Source: Oscillospiraceae bacterium
Lineage (GTDB): Bacteria > Bacillota > Clostridia > Oscillospirales > Ruminococcaceae
Direction: 5' to 3'
Length of the DNA stretch: 64,000 bases
Assembly (NCBI GenBank): GCA_017462785.1
Contig: JAFTQJ010000079.1
Coordinates: 36,364-100,363, forward strand
The notes under the pieces are model-generated. The model worked only from the letters and a program-made list of their open reading frames with translations. It searched no databases and was not told the origin of the DNA. The translations under genes were made by a program, and so were the position numbers. Positions 62,234-64,000 of this stretch are shown one piece after another (within the stretch, counting starts at the first letter, position 1; each line of letters opens with the position of its first letter).

Positions 62234-63562
62234 TTACATGTGCATCCCCAACGCTTCCTTACGTCGGATCTCCTCTGCCAGCACCTTGCTGTCGGTGTGC
62301 CGCTCGATCTCCTCATCTTCCTCCGACTCATCCATTATCGCAGCCACATCTGCAATGCCAGCGACAAGATCAAGAGCACCGTCTGCGAAATCACAACCCA
62401 ACGGAGCATTTTCAATTGCGTTTTGTGTTTCCATTCTTCTAAGCTTTTCAGCTTGGAGCAGTATTCCTCGTTCAACTTCCCAGCCTGTAAGGACAGTTTC
62501 TCCGATTGACTGATTAAGCTCGTCAGAGAGTTCGTTGTCTGCTCTGCTGTGAATTTCTGAATTTTCCTGCATTCGTCCTCTACCTGATCGAACAGCACTT
62601 TCTGATTTTGCAAGTGCATTTCGATTCCAGATTTCGTCATCAGCTCGCCCTGCAACTCCAACAGTTCCTCCTGTACCTCGCAGGATCTTTTCAGCAGACT
62701 GATCACCGCCGTCCAGTTCCGGTTGTCCACTGCCACCATGGGCATGGTTTCCTCTGCCGCTTTCAGGTCGGATTTGTTGCGTTCCATCAAGGCATTCACG
62801 TCTAATCTTGAACTCATGTTCCATCATCTCCTTTGAAAACTTCTCGCCGTGCAGCTTTGCACAGCGGCACCTTCTTCCATTCGGGCAAGTGTAAGTGATG
62901 TATTTTCGTGAGTCCTCCCACCTCACGCCGTAGCCCAACTGATTCATCATAAACACAAATTGCTTCTTTGATTTCGCTTGCTTCATGATTTCTGTGACCG
63001 CATTCATCAGCTGAAACTTCCAGCTCTCGCCACGCACTGCCGAGCGATATTCACGATCGGATATCACATCTCTTTTCTCTTGCTGATGCTTGTCCAGCAC
63101 TGTCACGCTATACTTCATGCAGATTTCATCGGATAAATCCATCAACTCCTGCACAGTGTTTCCGTTGGAATGATACTTTCTGCCGTCCTCGAAACTGACG
63201 GAGTTGAACACAATGTGCGAGTGGATATGCTCACGATCAATATGTGTTGCCACCACGCATTCGTATTTCCCGAATGCTTTTTCTGCAAGTTCAACTGCAA
63301 TCTGATGTGCAAGCTCAGGTGGAGTGTCATCGCCTTTCGGAAAACTCTGCACCAGATGATAATACATCCTACCGCTGTTCTTGTGGTAAGCATTCTTCGT
63401 TGCAAGCATTTCATTGTAAGCAGTTGATGTGAAACAGTTAAGAGTTGTTACATACTGCTTGTCCTCTGACTTCGTTTTCTCTGTCCTTGTAACATAGGCA
63501 AGGACATTTTTCATACCTCCGGCGGTCTGTGTTTTGCTGTTAATGAAATGGATAATCGGCAT
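62234..63562 (-). CDS. Relaxase / mobilization nuclease (MobA-like)
   Basis: Nicks oriT and pilots the strand during conjugal transfer. 442 aa; the N-terminal ~250 residues form the relaxase, with MKNVLAYVTRTEKT, the nucleophile-Tyr region and the metal-binding HIDREHIHSHIVFNSV (His triad). The C-terminal ~160 residues are hydrophilic and lie in the region where a second frame also codes. ATG 63562 is 8 nt from GGAGGG (ATG 63565 is the alternative). Follows mobC by 16 nt. Confidence 0.9.
   Translation of the reverse strand: MPIIHFINSKTQTAGGMKNVLAYVTRTEKTKSEDKQYVTTLNCFTSTAYNEMLATKNAYHKNSGRMYYHLVQSFPKGDDTPPELAHQIAVELAEKAFGKYECVVATHIDREHIHSHIVFNSVSFEDGRKYHSNGNTVQELMDLSDEICMKYSVTVLDKHQQEKRDVISDREYRSAVRGESWKFQLMNAVTEIMKQAKSKKQFVFMMNQLGYGVRWEDSRKYITYTCPNGRRCRCAKLHGEKFSKEMMEHEFKIRRECLDGTQQIRPESGRGNHAHGGSGQPELDGGDQSAEKILRGTGGTVGVAGRADDEIWNRNALAKSESAVRSGRGRMQENSEIHSRADNELSDELNQSIGETVLTGWEVERGILLQAEKLRRMETQNAIENAPLGCDFADGALDLVAGIADVAAIMDESEEDEEIERHTDSKVLAEEIRRKEALGMHM
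62335..62817 (-). CDS. Coiled-coil, tail-anchored protein nested out of frame inside the relaxase gene
   Basis: 160 aa, wholly inside the relaxase gene in another frame. AAAGGAG lies 10 nt before ATG 62817. The product is coiled-coil-like (residues ~45-135) and ends with a single membrane helix (WVVISQTVLLILSLALQMWL). A similar layout is known for mobB within mobA of RSF1010 and mbeB/mbeD within mbeA of ColE1, where the nested proteins stabilise the relaxosome and contact the membrane. That function is suggested here by analogy only; I see no sequence family. Confidence 0.75.
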   Translation of the reverse strand: MSSRLDVNALMERNKSDLKAAEETMPMVAVDNRNWTAVISLLKRSCEVQEELLELQGELMTKSGIEMHLQNQKVLFDQVEDECRKIQKFTAEQTTNSLTSLISQSEKLSLQAGKLNEEYCSKLKSLEEWKHKTQLKMLRWVVISQTVLLILSLALQMWLR

Positions 63563-63578
63563 CATTGCATCCCTCCAA

Positions 63579-63890
63579 TCAGCGCACCGCCTTTGCAATT
63601 TCACAAAGGGCTGCCGTTGCACGTTCATGCTGTGCAATCAACTCATCCAACCTCACCGATTTCAACCGTCCCATGTTGCCAAGCACGGCAATCTGATTCA
63701 GATTCCGACCGATGGACTTCTGCTCTTTCAGCACATCCGCAAGTCCGTTGGCGGTGACGATTTTATTGCCGAGTGCCGATCGCAGCACGAAGTCACTCAG
63801 CGTCAATCCATGCTGATGAGCCTTGCTGTAGATCCGCTGACGCTCGTCCTCTGTACAGCGAATTGTGATTGTTGCGTTTCGTTTTCTCAT
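63579..63890 (-). CDS. mobC: MobC-family mobilization (relaxosome accessory) protein
   Basis: 103 aa. N-terminal ribbon-helix-helix-like segment (ATITIRCTEDERQRIYSKAH then GLTLSDFVLRSAL) and the MobC C-terminal KEQKSIGRNLNQIAVL, which is highly typical. Binds near oriT and opens the DNA for the relaxase. AAGGAG before the ATG. Confidence 0.92.
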   Translation of the reverse strand: MRKRNATITIRCTEDERQRIYSKAHQHGLTLSDFVLRSALGNKIVTANGLADVLKEQKSIGRNLNQIAVLGNMGRLKSVRLDELIAQHERATAALCEIAKAVR

Positions 63891-63917
63891 GGCATCACTC
63901 TCCTTTTTCTTGTAGGG

Positions 63918-63977
63918 GGTTCGGGGTACGCCCCGACCAGCTGCGTTCGGTGGGCCGCTATGCGGACTGCCGAATGC
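63918..63977. other. Candidate oriT with two inverted repeats
   Basis: 28 bp upstream of mobC lie an IR CGGGG-TACG-CCCCG (63922-63935, extendable to GGT/ACC) and a larger imperfect hairpin GCGTTCGG / CCGAATGC (63943-63950, 63970-63977) enclosing CCGC-TAT-GCGG. Position next to mobC/mobA and the nested IRs are those of mobilizable-element origins of transfer. The nick site cannot be read off. Confidence 0.55.
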
Positions 63978-64000
63978 GATGCTGGCAAACCAAAGGTTTA

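Larger units (their letters stand above)
60271..64000 (-). mobile_element. Integrative mobilizable element, one end
   Basis: Contiguous minus-strand module of a large serine recombinase, TnpW, a relaxase with a nested gene, MobC and a candidate oriT. All are hallmarks of serine-recombinase IMEs of Clostridia (Tn4451 or Tn1549-type modules). The element continues past the window end; one terminus must lie between the HAD gene (stop 60177) and the recombinase stop (60271), but the exact att site is not visible without the other end. Confidence 0.82.

Overview
The window reads as chromosomal DNA of a Gram-positive, anaerobic, cellulosome-forming Clostridia bacterium, most likely Ruminococcus (R. 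champanellensis or a close relative). Three secreted proteins carry type I dockerins, one of them a multi-modular GH10 xylanase. There is also an AdhE fermentation enzyme, a SpoIIQ-like M23 protein and the Firmicutes gene order phoH-ybeY-era-yqzL-recO. The genus is an inference from gene content and moderately high GC; no rRNA is present to settle it. Most transcription units start from a clear sigma-A promoter, often with a TGTGC extended -10.

Layout. 1-6361 (minus): the IF3-L35-L20 operon with an attenuator leader and an AUA-start infC, then an rRNA/tRNA methyltransferase, dprA, topA and a truncated trmFO. 6440-12262 (plus): phoH, ybeY, era, a yqzL-like gene, recO, mutS2. 12323-14318: a LacI-type ligand-binding domain fused to GGDEF. 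14364-17904 (minus): an APH-like kinase and adhE, with a Rex-like operator over the adhE promoter. 18074-25285 (minus): an operon with a membrane protein, a 2-hydroxyacid dehydrogenase, proB, proA, a hexapeptide-repeat membrane protein and tyrA. 25315-26840: a divergent membrane protein / SpoIIQ-like pair. 26881-32455 (minus): thyX, DUF2156, DJ-1, 5-formyl-THF cyclo-ligase, mltG, U32. 32588-34991: a dockerin protein with transglutaminase and LRR domains. 35032-36506: an alanine symporter. 36554-43391 (minus): CPBP protease, pcrA, GNAT, DUF3267, flavodoxin, a DHH phosphoesterase and an HD hydrolase. 43437-43649: a MITE-like hairpin element. 43658-45941: an NSS transporter and a hydrolase. 46049-49428: the GH10 xylanase. 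49467-50908: thioredoxin and a dockerin-bearing SleB-type hydrolase. 50962-54413 (minus): a four-gene speD / DUF4178 / DUF350 / membrane spermidine-synthase-like cluster. 54434-55547: a second DHH phosphoesterase. 55544-60177: an FMN riboswitch and the full riboflavin operon ribD-ribE-ribBA-ribH plus a HAD phosphatase, with a hairpin array between ribBA and ribH. 60271-64000 (minus): one end of an integrative mobilizable element with a large serine recombinase, TnpW, a relaxase carrying a nested out-of-frame gene, MobC and a candidate oriT.

Main points of interest: the speD cluster, whose SpeD has Ala instead of Glu before the pyruvoyl-forming Ser; the dual-coding relaxase; two related hairpin elements in opposite orientation; the PBP-GGDEF fusion; the dockerin on a peptidoglycan hydrolase; and the Rex-like site on adhE. 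Functions are assigned from recognised motifs, because no database search was possible.
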